Below are positions 26,490-38,580 of a stretch of 64,000 bases of DNA, piece after piece. The notes under the pieces are model-generated. The model saw only the letters and a program-made list of their open reading frames with translations, was not told the origin of the DNA and did not search any database. The translations under genes and the position numbers were made by a program. How positions within the stretch are numbered: position 1 is the stretch's first letter; each line of letters opens with the position of its first letter. The stretch lies in contig NC_003283.11 of the NCBI RefSeq assembly GCF_000002985.6, positions 18,911,501 through 18,975,500 on the forward strand, given 5' to 3'. Origin of the DNA: Caenorhabditis elegans (Eukaryota; Nematoda; Chromadorea; Rhabditida; Rhabditidae).

Positions 26490-27720
26490 TGGATTTTTTG
26501 CTTATTCATATCAAAATTAGAATTCTAGACACGATTTCCGTCATTTTGACCCCCGTAATGCCTATATTCGATGAAATTTTGTTTTTGCCCATCTTTTGCC
26601 GGTCTGTTGCCGATTATACCGATTTTTTTGAAATTTGACCGATAGGTAATATTGGTGTCATATTAACGGAAATTACATGAAAAATGCTACATCTGTAATT
26701 TTCAATGCTAAAAATCGTTAATTTTGAATTTTTGAACTTTAAATTTTTTTTTCGAAAACCTCAAAAATGCATTAAAAACTTTGTTTTTGGGCATTTTTCA
26801 TATTAAAATTAGAGTTTTACATACGATTTCCGTCATTTTGACCCCTATATTGCCTATATTAGCTGAAATTTTATTTTTGCCCATCTTTTGCCGGTCTGTT
26901 GCCGGAAACATCGATTTTTCTGAAATTTGACCAAATATAGACAATATTGGTGTTAAATTAACAGGAATTACATGAAAAATGCAAAATCCGTAATTTTACA
27001 TGCTAAAAATCGATAAATTTTAAATTTTTGAACTTTAAATTTTTTTTTCGAAAACCTCAAAAATGCATTAAAAACTTTGTTTTTGGGCATTCTTCATATT
27101 AAAATTAGAATTTTACATACGATTTCCGTCATTTTGACCCCCATATCGTCTATATTCCGTGAAATTTCATTTTTGCCCATCTTTTGCCGGTTATATCGAT
27201 TTGTAATTTTTCTAAAAATTCAAAAATGCTTCAAATTGTTGGTTTTTGTGAATTTTTCAGAACAAAATTAAAATTTTAGACACAATTTCCGTCAATTTTG
27301 CCTACATTCGGGGATATTGTCATTTTTGCCGTTCCGTTGCCGATTTCTTGCCGGAATTTTCGAAAAAAAAATTTAAATTTGGCAGAATATAGGCAATATG
27401 GGTGTAAAATTAATGAAAACTTTGAGAAAAAAAAATGAAATTTTCTATAAAATAAGTGTTAAAACTTCAGTATTTTTAAAACATTTTAATTTTCCGTCCG
27501 TTTTGCCTATCTGTTGCCGATTTCTTGCCGGAATTTCCAAAAAAAAATTTCAATTTTGGCCTAAATGGACAATACGATTTTCATTTAAAAAGTTTAATTT
27601 CCTACTTGATCTTCATAATTTTACCCTACATATTGCCTATATTCGGGGATATTGTAATTTTTGCCGATCTGTTGCCGGAATTTTTGAAAAATTTCAAATT
27701 TGGCCGAATATAAGGAATAC
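26490..27720. repeat. Hairpin repeat array upstream of phosphatase locus
   Basis: Three full units (26510-26690, 26820-26970, 27110-27200) and partial ones to 27720 of the CCCATATTGCC family. The entry text ttgcttattcatatcaaaa at about 26499 also begins the array at 24760, so the two arrays are copies. Confidence 0.7.
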
Positions 27721-28149
27721 AAAATCCACTCACAGTGTAATATTTTAGCTTACACTAGATCCAAATGATCACTGATTCGCTAAACAGCTTAATACTATTA
27801 AAACATGATCACATGATTAATGTAATACAAATTGTACTGTTCAATCACTAATTTGACCACCGATGACGTCACTCGCCCCGCGTGGTGTCTGGAGATGTTT
27901 GGAATAACATAAAATGGTCAACACTTCACAATTTGATGAACTATTGTCTTTGAACGGAATTTTATGACTCATTTTAAAAGAATAATGAAAAACAAAATTT
28001 GGATCTATGGAAAAAAAATTTTAAAAATTTATTTTTTTTTGAAACATGACACTAAATTTTATTGCGAAATTGAATTTTTGCTTATTGCCTATTTTTGTCA
28101 AAAATCCTGAATTGACTTGAAATTCGGCCTACATTCAGCCCAAAATGAA

Positions 28150-28475
28150 ACATTAACAAAACGAAATTGTATGAAAAGTTCAAAAAAAAATTACACAAAA
28201 TATAGAATAAAAAGAATAAAATTTTGAAAATTTTTGGAAACATTTTTTTTTTTGTCATAATTTTTTCAAAATTTCGAAAATTTGAAAACTAACGTGTTTA
28301 CGCTAAATTTTTGTACAAATTTGAATTTTTCATCCAATTTCCGTCAATTTGACACCCATATTGTCAATATTTGACCAAATTTGAAAAAAATCGATATTTT
28401 CTGCAACAGACCGGCAAAAAATGGGCAAAAGTGAAATATAGGCTATTTGGAGGTTAAATAGATGGAAATTTAGTG
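28150..28475. repeat. Left copy of a direct repeat bracketing the phosphatase locus
   Basis: Shares a long, nearly colinear sequence with 40853-41215, including ttacacaaaatatagaata, aactaacgtgtttacgcta, tttctgcaacagaccggc and ttggaggttaaatagatgg, in the same order and orientation. Confidence 0.75.
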
Positions 28476-28529
28476 GATAACTATTTTTTTTAAAGTCGAT
28501 TGTTTTTTAAAAATTTTCAGAGATTTTCA

Positions 28530-28860
28530 AATGTGATAAAGTAGGCACGTAGGCAGGCTTGTACAAGGGTACTAGGCTGCACTAGGTAGTGAGGGGAATA
28601 GGTAGGCAGGCAAGCATAAAATAGGCACGTTTGTTGACATTGGATAGGTAGGCAGGCAAGAAGTAGGCATATAAGTAGGCACTAGATAGACAAACAGAAC
28701 GTAGGCGGCTGTAATGTAGCCATGCACGTGTAGGTTGATAACCATGAGGCAAATGGACCAGAAGACATAGCTAGGCATAATATAGGCACTAGACAGGCAG
28801 GTATATGAATAGGTAGCCATGAGGTAGGCATATAGGATGTAGGTATATTGTCATAGGGGT
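28530..28860. repeat. TAGGCA minisatellite upstream of the phosphatase gene
   Basis: Degenerate tandem copies of taggcaggcaag, taggcacg and taggcatat. The core TAGGC resembles the nematode telomere word TTAGGC but is too irregular to be telomeric DNA. Isolated copies also occur in phosphatase introns (about 29305 and 32940). Confidence 0.75.
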
Positions 28861-29140
28861 ACTCATCATGATTTTTCCAACAAAAAGTGTTCCTTATGAA
28901 GCTTCTAAAAATGAACATTTATTAAAAATAAAAATAAATTATTTTTAAAAAAATCACGGAAAAAAATATGACATTTTCAAAAGTTGAAAACAAAAATAAA
29001 TAATGACCTCACGTGACCCTCCAACGTTGACCTTTGATTTGTCATCAAAACCAAAAACAACAAATCAATCAGTTTTCAATCGATAATCAATAACTTCACA
29101 GCAAATATCAAAAATTGTTGGACGAAGCAAGCGGAGCGAG

Positions 29141-32100
29141 ATGAACACTTTTCAATCTTTCGCAATCGGTAAGTCTGAGTAATATTTCAGAACCACATAA
29201 AATCAATATTTTCAGTACTTCTTCTCATGTTCTGCAAGCTACATGCCTTCAACAGCACCACTCTTGACCCACCGGACACCACTGATTCTGTAAAAGGTAT
29301 GTGTTGCCTAAGTGCCTGCCTAGTACCTATTTGTCAGCGGGTTTTTTTGAGCTCAATTGGTGAATGCTTTCTTTGACGCCATTGATTTCTCCAAACAAGA
29401 CTATGAATTTTTTCTAGAAAAATTATCGATTTTTGAAGGGAAATTATTGATTTTTCAAGAAAAATTATCGATTTTTGAAGGGAAATTATTGATTTTTCAA
29501 AAATGATTATTGATTTTTGAAGGGAAATTATTGATTTTTCAAGAAAAATTATCGATTTTTGAAGGGAAATTATTGATTTTTCAAGAAAAATTATCGATTT
29601 TTGAAGGGAAATTATTGATTTTTCAAAAATGATTATCGATTTTTTCACGTGAGAATAAATAACGTTTTAAGTTACATGTGTAATGATAATTATTTTAATA
29701 TTTGCAGAATCTACAAAACCAACGGACTACCTCGAGCACATCACCATCATAGCTCACATTGCTAACGGAATTACCCTGCAAGCTGGATTAATGAATGGAT
29801 CAATTCCGATTAATGAAGTTGTCGGTGAGATGCTTAATTTAGGATCTGCCAATGTTTCCGATCTAATCAATTATAAACCTGATAAGATCTTGGAGTTGAT
29901 CAAGAAGTTGAAAGAGGTCCGACAGAGTGCTGCTGCTAATAATGAGATCAGTCCTATGGAAAAACGAGCGTTGGAGTGGGAGGACTATCGTCTCAGGTCC
30001 GAATTTATTGGTGATGTGACTAATTTGACTGGAAGTGTGGAATACTTCAATGCAGTTGGAAACTTTCAAAGAGATTTCAATTCTTCTTTGTTTGAAAGTA
30101 CAGCAGAGAAGTTTGATGGATTTAATGAACACATTACAAGTATCTTGAAATCAAGCTTAAAGGATACATCTTTTCCAATCACTGGGTCGGCAAAATTGAA
30201 AGTATTCAATGAGACATTCCAATCATTGAAAGTCCTTCTCACAGAAATCAAGACACTCAATCGAACATCATTTGATATCCTTCACAATGGACCCAATATA
30301 TTCAAGTCATTGGATACAGTGATCAAACTCTCGGCTCTTCGTCAGAATTACATTGCATTGTACTCGAAAAAAGTAGAAGATGCAATTAAAACTAATATTG
30401 AACTGGTATCCGCATTGAGTGCAGTTAACGAAGCATCTAGAAGTGATATGATGACTGTCTCGAAGCTTTCCGATCGTCTGGTTTCAATTCCTTCAAGAAA
30501 GTACACTTCTGGATTCTCACTTGAATTAATTGGATTGGAACAACTCACAGATGATGTAAAAAATCAGTGGTTCTTTGAGATGACAAATGCAACTGAAGTG
30601 GATGGACAAAGTATTCGGAAAAGCTTGAAACCAATATTCTCTGCTTTTGAAACTTTGCAAGCTGTCAACAAGAAGTTGAAGGTCACTTTTCCAGAGCGTA
30701 CAAAATTCCAACAATTTAAGGATGAGCCGTACTTTATTCCAGTTAATGCTAATTCTTACATTGATGTTGTGAAAAAATATGAGGGTTGTAACGAAAACGG
30801 ACATTCAGACGACTATCGTAAAAAAGGAGTTGAATTCATGAACAACGTGGAAACTGTTAGTGATTGGTTGACTGCCTTTGACAATTTCACCCAAACGCTT
30901 GACTTGGATCAGTTGGAGAAGGACGTTGCTGCATTTGTAGAATCCTTGAATTTTACTGATATCAATAATGAGACACAATCGAGGATGGAAGTGATCGAAA
31001 TTGTGAAGAACATAAGAAGTAACAATATAAGTTTGATAAAGATTCAGGAAAGTGTGAAAGGTATCGAGACTCAGTTTAATGCTGTTCGATTGGATAGTCT
31101 TCGAAATTCAGTGTTTCCAAAAGTAACAGATGAATTCAAGAAAGACGAAGACTTCCAAAAAGTTATCAATGCCGAGAATAATGTTAACAGCTGTCTTCAG
31201 AATGTTAAAAACGAATCTCTGGTGATCTCTGAAGCTATTAAGACAATTCAGAAGTTGAGAGTATTGGATGATAATCTATTGGAAAGTGTTCGACAAACTG
31301 CAACATCAGTAGCTCAGTTTTCCACTGTTCTTCCAACAGTTGGATCAATTCCTGATGCAATGAAGAAAGGTGTTAAGAATGTGACACTTCAGCTGAATGA
31401 GATGTCTCTGAAGTCATTGAATCAATCCGATGGAATTGGTATTTCTGCAAGTGCTCTTCGAAATGTTTTTAGCCTTTTGGATCTAGAATCTTCAATTAAT
31501 CAGCTGAAAAGTGTCGATGGAATTGTAAAAGTCGGAATTGACAAGTCTAGTAACAAATCTGAACTGCAAAGTCTCTGGGGGAGCCACAATGATGACATTA
31601 TCTCATTGGAAGGTGCAATTGCAAAGTCAAAAGTTTTCAAGTCGAAGATTGATGTATCAAAAGCCAAAACACTATCCAGCTACAGTACACCTTTGCAGAA
31701 CTTGGCTTCAATTCCTGATGTTAAGATTGATGCAGTAAAGAAGTCGAAAGCACTGGAGATATTGATTAGTTCACTTGTTGCATCCTCTGTAAAAAGAAGA
31801 AAGAAAAGAGACACTAAATCTGATCTACTTGCCGCCAAAGCCACTCTCGACAAGATCGCCGTGTTGGATTTGCAGTTCTCAAGTCATTCAACACAATTTC
31901 AGAATGTTCCATCAGCATTCCAGTCGTTTGATAACTTTTTGCAATTGTTCTTTGCTTCTCAACAGCCAATCAGTGTTCCTCCTCCAAATCCTCAGAGTAA
32001 TAGTGGTGGTGTCAATACAGGAGGTACTGGCAATGGTACAAGTAGTGGTGGTCCGAGTGGTAATACTGGTACTGGACCGACTGTTGGTGTAACAGCTGCT

Positions 32101-35100
32101 GTTGTTGGATCAAGCACTGTGAGCACTGTTAGCGATGAGTCAAGTGATTTTCCGATTTGAGTTGTTAAATTAATTTCATAGCAAAACTCAAATGTTCTAA
32201 GAAGTGTTTTAACAAACAATTATATATACTGCGACACTAATAATGTTATATTTCAGACTTTCCGTTGTCATTCCTGTGGTCTTAATTCTTGTTGCTCTTG
32301 TGATTGGTGGAATAGTTTTTATTTGGTATCGTAAAAGAGAGGAGAAGCGTAAAGAGGAAGAAGCTGAAGAGGAACGAAAGAGAGAGGAAGAGAAACTTAT
32401 TGCTGAAAGGAAAAGGATAGAAGAAGTGGAGGAACAGCGGAAGAGAGAAGCGGAAGATAAAGAGAAGATTGAACAGCTGAATGCAAAAGTTCGAGAGAAA
32501 GAGGAGAGATCCGAGGCCCGACGTAAGCAGAAAGAGAAGGATGATGAGGAAGAAAAGAGGTTGTATGAAGAGAAAGAGAAGGAACAGAGGAAAAAGCAGA
32601 TTAAAGGAATCGAAAAATGGACCAAGAGTATGGATTTCAAAGATAATCATAAAACGGCCAAATTCTACAATACGACGATCGAAAATGTGAATGTGACAAC
32701 GATTGATAAAGATCATATCACTGAGTCGTATGCATACTTGCCCAAGAATAAGCACAGGTTTTCCTTATATTTTTATTTATAGTCTCTTTATATCCTTTTT
32801 TCCAGATACCCCACTCTACCATGTAAGCCATCAACCGCTGTCAAGGTGATTGTCAATGGCCAGCGAGTCCCAATTCATGCCAACTGGGTTCCGACACCTG
32901 GTCATCCACACCGCTTCATTGTTACTCAGGTATGAGCACTTAGCGCACGTACTTACCAAGATTTTTGCATGTTGGCACGTAGGGTAGGCATACGAAAAAC
33001 ACTATGCAAGTTTCAAATTTCTGAAAAGCGGCAATTGTTGATTTCACAGAACGAACGGAACCTCCTAAAAAGGTGCCCATTACTCTAAATCATCGATTTT
33101 GATTTTTCATAATTTCGGTAATTATTGGTTTTTGTAAAAATATATATTGTTTCAGGGACCGCTGAAGAATACACGTTATGATTTTTGGATGATGCTGACG
33201 CAATACGACGTTGAACATATTGTAATGCTTGGTCAAAACATGGAGAATTTGATTGTCAAGTGTGACTACTACATTCCACCACACATTTCTGAGCCGTTCA
33301 AAATCGGACGGTTCAATATCAAGATTACAGATGGGAAAAGTATTTTGAATAAGAAAATATATCAAAGAACACTGGAAGTTGTCGATTCGACGTGAGTTTC
33401 TCCTTTTTTTCTAAAATGAAAATGCGATTTTTAGTGGAAAACTTGCGACGAGAACTGTGATGCATTATCAATATGCAGGATGGACTGCACGTGGAGTTCC
33501 AAAGAGTCATGCTGAAATGTTTGACCTGATGGAGATGTTGAAGAAAAGCGAGGTTGGTTTTTTGTTGAATAAAATCGATAATTTTGAATTTTTTAGTTTA
33601 TTGGACTAAATTTGAAACTTATGGAATAATGAAAGGTTACAAAAACAAAAAAAAATATTCATAAAAAATCGATAATTTCGAAAAAAATCTGCCTCTTCCT
33701 ATATTAAATCCCGAAATTGCATTCTTGACAGAAATAAAAAATGAGGGCAACTTTTCGACACGTGAGTGTCCGACAAAAATGTACAAACTTTGAGCTTTAA
33801 TAACTTGGCTCATAGCTGGCGCTTTTGCATTCACTAAGTGCGAATGACTCAAAAATAGTTGCCCCACCATGGTCATTATTGAGGGGATTGGTTTTGGGAA
33901 GGGTAGCACACTGATTTGTGCGGGTTTCTGGAGACTGCTAAAATTGAATATTTTCTTTGTACTGAAGAGTTTTATGTTTTTCAGTCCCAAATCTTCAGTT
34001 TTTCTGACATTTGGTTCCAATTTGTGCGCAAGAGAGAGCTTCATATTTCCAATTTTTTGAAACTATTTTGAAAAAAATTGGCCCACTTTCCAAAATGTAG
34101 GCCATCATTCAATTTTTGCAAAATCAAAAAGATTGATTAAACGTGAAAAACTTTTCTACCACTCTCTCTCTTTCTCTATTTTTGGGGATGAATTCGATAA
34201 TTTTCATTTTTTATTTTTATAACGTGAGGAGAATTTAATCCTAAAGATTTTTCGAGATTTTGAATGTTTCTCTAATCGCATTGAGGACCGCACTTTTCGG
34301 TCATTTTGCCCACTTTAAACCTCACTTCCAGCAGAACAGGCTGGAGGCTGGAGGCCTGCAATGCTATTGTTTTTCACTCAAACCCAAAAACCAGGGATGA
34401 AGGCCTTCCTCTTATTCTTAAAAACTTTAGGCCTTTTCTATCCCTACTCCCAGTAGAGCAGGCTGGAGGCCTTCTATGAGACGTATGTTTCTATAACTAC
34501 GTCTGTTTTTGGAAAGGTCAGATAATACGGAGGGCCGCAGGCCCGAATACACAAAGAAGTGTTGGAGATTCGTCAAGCCTATTCTTAGCCCAATAATTCA
34601 GTTCGAGTTTCGCAAGCCCAAATAGACGCAGAAGCGTTGGACAACTTTTAGGCCTATTCTGAGCCCAATAATTCATGTTGAGGGCCGTAGGCCCAAAAAT
34701 ACTGAGAAGCGATGGACAGCTGTTGAGCCTATTCTTAGCTAAATAATTCAGGTTCAGGGCCGCAGGCCCGAATACTCATAGAAGCGTTGGACAACTGTTA
34801 AGCTTATTTTGAGCCCAATAATTCACAATGAGGGCCGCAGGCCCAAATACATGTAGAAACAGTAGGGAACCGTTAAGTGCGATTTGAAAAGTGGAAATTA
34901 ATTTGGCCGGTTCAACTCAACACTTGGCTAAACATTAATAAAGCGAATTATTCTTGAGTTACTCTACGCCGAGCCAAACTGCGAAGCCTAGCAAATCTCC
35001 GATTTGCTAGTCAATAGTAAATGAAATTTGGTGAAATCAGTTTCAAAAATTGATATGACTCGGTATCCACCGATATTCAATAAAATTGATTTTCAGAAGC

Positions 35101-35405
35101 CAATCGTGGTGCAATGCCCGAACGGAATCGGAAGATCCATGGCCTTCATTGGAACCGAGTGTCTTGCCCGTCAAGTTGAAGCCGATCCGACAATCGAACT
35201 GACTGAAGCTCTGAAACACATGCGCGAGCATCGTTGGAACGGAATTCAGAAGAATTTTCAGCTGTACTGGATGACACTGGGAACCATGTACCGTCTTATC
35301 AAGGAATATGGATTTGACATGAAGATTTACGATCAACAAATGGCAATATTTTCTGATGTAGTCGATCGGTTGGTGGCACTGGACAAAAACAGTGTAGACG
35401 CTTGA
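29141..35405 (+). CDS. WSN-domain receptor-like tyrosine phosphatase, likely catalytically impaired, 1275 aa, 8 exons
   Basis: Exons: 29141-29168, 29216-29296, 29708-32138, 32257-32757, 32806-32929, 33156-33391, 33435-33552, 35097-35405; the sum closes in frame. Order: signal peptide (residues 1-22), a WSN-type module near 45-107 (IANGITLQAGLMNGSIP), a long helical ectodomain with many NxT/S sites, a KRRKKR basic stretch, a Gly/Ser-rich stalk, one membrane segment (about 850-870), a charged Lys/Glu coiled-coil, then a PTP domain from about 1010. The PTP domain keeps HRY, QGPL, the loop Cys1180 and Arg1186 (QCPNGIGRS) and a Q-loop. The WPD loop reads WTARGVP (1150-1156), so the general acid Asp is Ala, and the His before Cys is Gln. 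WSN-PTPs are a nematode-expanded family. The donor of exon 3 is non-ideal (GA|GTCAAG), chosen for phase; without it the ectodomain would end at the stop at 32158-32160. Confidence 0.85.
29417..29645. repeat. 42-bp tandem repeat in phosphatase intron 2
   Basis: About five units, each made of two related 21-mers (aaattatcgatttttgaag and aaattattgatttttcaag). Adjacent units differ at few positions, suggesting recent expansion. Confidence 0.85.
34531..34868. repeat. 75-bp tandem repeat in phosphatase intron 7
   Basis: About 4.5 units with gagggccgcaggcccgaata, agaagcgttggacaac and agcccaataattca. The unit contains a GC-rich palindrome, ggccgcaggcc, unusual for this AT-rich DNA. Confidence 0.8.
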
Positions 35406-36340
35406 AATTGAACTTTTTTTCAATTATGAATCTCTTGTGGGAGTTCTTGTTTTGTGTACAGAGGAGTAGAGTGCCATATCGATTTTTGAGTTCAGCTCAA
35501 AGAGAGCTTTCAAATAAGTATAATATTGACTATGACGCATTTTCAGGGTCTTGACGCACTTCTCGATACCGCCGTAACTTTGTCAGTTTTCATTCAATCT
35601 TGACAAAAGTATATTAATTGCGTTTAGTTGTTTGAAAACTTCAAAATAAGTGTAAACCCATTATTGACGCGTTCCTAGTGCCTTGGCGCAATTCTCGACA
35701 CCCTAATAAATCAGATAACTTTGAGCCAAATTTGAAATGAGTATAATATTGATATTGACGCTTTTTCAGTGCGCTGGCGCATTTCTGGTTCCCTGCCGCA
35801 ATTCTCGATCTCACCGTAACTCAGTTAATATTGATTCGAATCTAATCAAATAAATTGTACTAAATTTGAATAACTGCGATCTTCATTTTGAATCAAAAAT
35901 CAACCTTGACGCATTTTCGGTGCACCTACTTGTGTCCAAAAAGCAGAGAATCCTCAACGTTGAAATTTTAACAAAAATGCCTGAAATAAACTTTTAAATT
36001 TATTTTGTGTCACATATTCAAGTTTGGCCTGTCGAAAGCTTTCAAATGAGTATAATATCGACATTGGCGCATTTTCGGTGCTTTGGCGCATTTTTCGATA
36101 CTACTGTATTTGAGTGAGTTTTGATCATTACCATTGGAAATTAGCACTAATGAATTCTCCTTGAAGGACGCTTCAAAATAAACATAATATCGACTATGGC
36201 GCATTTTCGGTGCCTTCGCGCGTTTTCGGTGATCTGACGCGTTTCTCGATATTATTGTATTTTAGTGAGTTTTGATCAGAATTATTGCAAGTTAGCACCA
36301 GTTAATTTATTTTGAAATACCTGTTTGCAGCTTTTTTTTT
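35406..36340. repeat. GCGCATTTCTCG-type repeats downstream of the phosphatase
   Basis: Diverged units with gacgcattttcggtgcc, ttggcgcatttctcgatacc and tgagtataatatcgac. They continue, in inverted orientation, between the exons of the next gene (36430-37480, gcgccaaggcaccgaaaatg). No start codon with a good upstream acceptor was found here. Confidence 0.65.
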
Positions 36341-36345
36341 CCCAG

Positions 36346-37705
36346 TGGCGTGTGCTGTTCAGGAGTTGAAAATTTGGTATCGAGGACGGATTGCGTAGAT
36401 TTCGGGAAAAGCTCAGTGGGTTTTGTGCACGAGAAATGCGCTAATGCACCAAAAATGCACCAGTCTTGAAGCTCTTTATGAACTTAATATATTAGATTTT
36501 GTTTCACAAGTTTTGGATCAATACTCGTCAAGATATGCTGGTATCGAGAATTGCGCCAAGGCACCGAAAATGCGCCAACTCACCAAAAAGCGCCATAGCC
36601 GACATTATATTCATTTAAAAGCCAAAAATTTGACAAACTCAAATTTCTGTGTTATTTTGCAACATTTTGGCTGCTTGACGCATTTCTCGAGCCTTGGCGC
36701 ATTTCTCGATACCTATCTATCTCAGTTATTTTTGAGCCAAAATAGGTGAACTAATGATATTTTTATACAGATTGACAAGAGCTTCAAAATGCTTATTTTG
36801 AAGCTCTCGACAAGCCCAGTAAGGCATTTTAAATAATTTATAGCTTTGACGCATTTCTCGTGCCTTGGCCCATTTCTCGATACATCCGTACCTCAGTTAC
36901 TCTTGAAACAAACTTTTTAAATCTTTTGGCATACCAGTTTTTTTAGGTTACCGTTATCTCCTTGGTCCGCGCAGTCAACCTACATCATCCGCATCCGTCG
37001 GAAACCCAATTCTCACGTGGCGATCATGTGCATTTCAGATTGTACAAGAAATCAAAGACAACACCACTGAGAGGAAAACTAATTTTGAATGGAGCATGTT
37101 TGAATGATCAAATGATGAAATTGTGAATGCACGAGAAATGCGCCAAGCCCGCCGGAAATGCGCCAGGGCAACAAAATTGAAAAGTCAGTTATTTTGAAGC
37201 TGCTGAATAGCTTAAAAAAGTAATGAAATTTTGAAGGTGCTGCGTTTAAAGCTGATTTAGTTAGGACAGTATCTAGAAATGCGCCAATACACCGAAAGTG
37301 CGCCAAAGGTCAATATTATATTTACTTTGAAGCTTTTCTCAAAATAAAATAAATTGATGCTAGTTTCCAATATTTGTAATCAAAACTCGCTTAAGTACAT
37401 CGGTATCCAGGATTGCGCCAAGGCACCGAAAAAGCGCCAATGCACCGAAAATGCGCCATAGTCGATATTATACTTATTTGAAAGCTCTCAATGCGCTGAA
37501 TTCAAAAATCTCGTTTCCAATGAGAAAAATTCAATATTTCAGCCTTCAATCGCAAAAAATCGATGGTCACTACCGCCAACTTGACATCTATCGTCCACGT
37601 ATAAATCACAAATGGCCACTTGACAACCATGTGTACAGATTCTCGTGCCATCCACATTATTCAAAAGTAATCGAAGAATTTTTGTGGATTCGAGGAAAAA
37701 ATTGA
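36346..37705 (+). CDS. Unrecognised protein, 3' exons (5' end not found)
   Basis: Three candidate exons join in phase: 36346-36415, 36947-37122 and 37543-37705. Together they give about 136 residues. The first part has TDCVDFGKSS. The middle is beta-strand-like (FSRGDHVHFRLYKKS, GKLILNGACLND). The end has IYRPRINHKWPLDN and HPHYSKVIEEFLWIRGKN, then TGA. The last exon is followed by AATAAA at 37809, so it is probably a real 3' end. No homologue is recognised. No first exon or ATG is evident, so it could be a separate gene, an alternative end of the phosphatase transcript, or a remnant. Exon 1 is the least certain; its second donor (ATT|GTGAAT) is weak. Confidence 0.45.
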
Positions 37706-37851
37706 GGAAAAGAAGGAAATAATGAGGGAAACAGTGAAACTTTTAATGGAAAATTTATTGATTTTTCAACAATATTTTTTGTAATATGTTTTTGTGTTTT
37801 TTCGATTAAATAAAGGTTAGAGGGTAGTCAGAATTCTGAAAAATTGCACAA

Positions 37852-37860
37852 TATCATTGT
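37852..37860. repeat. Target-site duplication, left (TATCATTGT)
   Basis: Identical 9-mer immediately outside the left end; partner at 40848-40856. Confidence 0.9.
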
Positions 37861-38454
37861 GGCAAATGCTCTTTTACTACCTCATCTTTTACTACGTTGC
37901 TCTTTTACTACGGTTTACTCTTTTACTACGGCCGTATTTTTTACTACGTTTTCCAGTTTCGATCTTTTACTACAATTTGTATCTTTTACTACGATTACGA
38001 TTTTCTACTACCTAATGAAAAAAAGAATATCAAAAGTTGGAATTTGAAAGTTACCTTGTAGCAGATTTTAGGTATAATTACAATTTAAACATGAAAGTTT
38101 CATAGTTGTGTTCTTTTTCCAACTTTTGAAATATACTACTGTCTGAGCGGTTTTTAACTGAATCCGACGATATCATAACGGGAAAATGAAATTTATGAAA
38201 ATTTTCCAAACAAAACTATTTTGAAACTTTCTTTAGCACTAATCAGTTATTGTAGAAAAATTCTAAACCTGTTGTTTTTGAAAACATTCATGTCAACTTT
38301 GTAATTTGGCATAATATTAAGAAACTCGGCAAGTAGGGCTCTATATACTCACATATCTTTTCGGGCAGAGGGAATGTGAAAAATTGATCAATCGCAAACT
38401 TGTAAGCTTAAGATAAGGAACACTTTTCCCGTGCAAACTATTTGAAAAAAAAAT

Positions 38455-38580
38455 CTGAATGGATCCAGATTCGAACCAGCACTGACTCTACTGAAGAGCG
38501 CGCGCTTTACCACTTCTCCAAACAGGCGAGTGGCGGCCGCGGTTCCAAGGAATATGTGAAACCAACCGAGCTGTACGAAG
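38455..38580 (-). other. tRNA-like sequence in the left TIR
   Basis: Mirror copy of 40130-40255. It reads on the minus strand with an A-box-like TGGAGAAGTGGTAAAGCG and a B-box-like GGTTCGAATCT. Acceptor and T stems do not pair well, so it is a tRNA relic or pol III promoter, not a working tRNA. Confidence 0.5.

Larger units (their letters stand above)
22919..28140. other. Gene-poor intergenic region
   Basis: No protein gene supported. Contents: the tail of the 310-bp repeat (to about 23045); an actacaa microsatellite near 23480; AT-rich unique DNA; three poly-C tracts; hairpin arrays at 24770-25200 and 26490-27720. A more GC-rich patch at about 26230-26440 has tatatatag and no long reading frame; it could be a non-coding transcript, but nothing definite can be read from it. 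Confidence 0.5.

Noticed and set aside
28530..28860. Interstitial telomere (TTAGGC) block
   Set aside because: Units are TAGGCA/TAGGCACG with irregular spacing and almost no perfect TTAGGC tandem.
32209..32755. Minus-strand frames of about 140-157 codons opposite the phosphatase
   Set aside because: They are antisense to the Lys/Glu-rich coiled-coil exon, giving Ser/Phe/Leu-rich nonsense.
33637..34044. 135-codon minus-strand reading frame in phosphatase intron 7
   Set aside because: No splice context, no recognisable domain and codon use like its flanks; it lies wholly in an intron. It could be a decayed fragment but nothing supports a gene.
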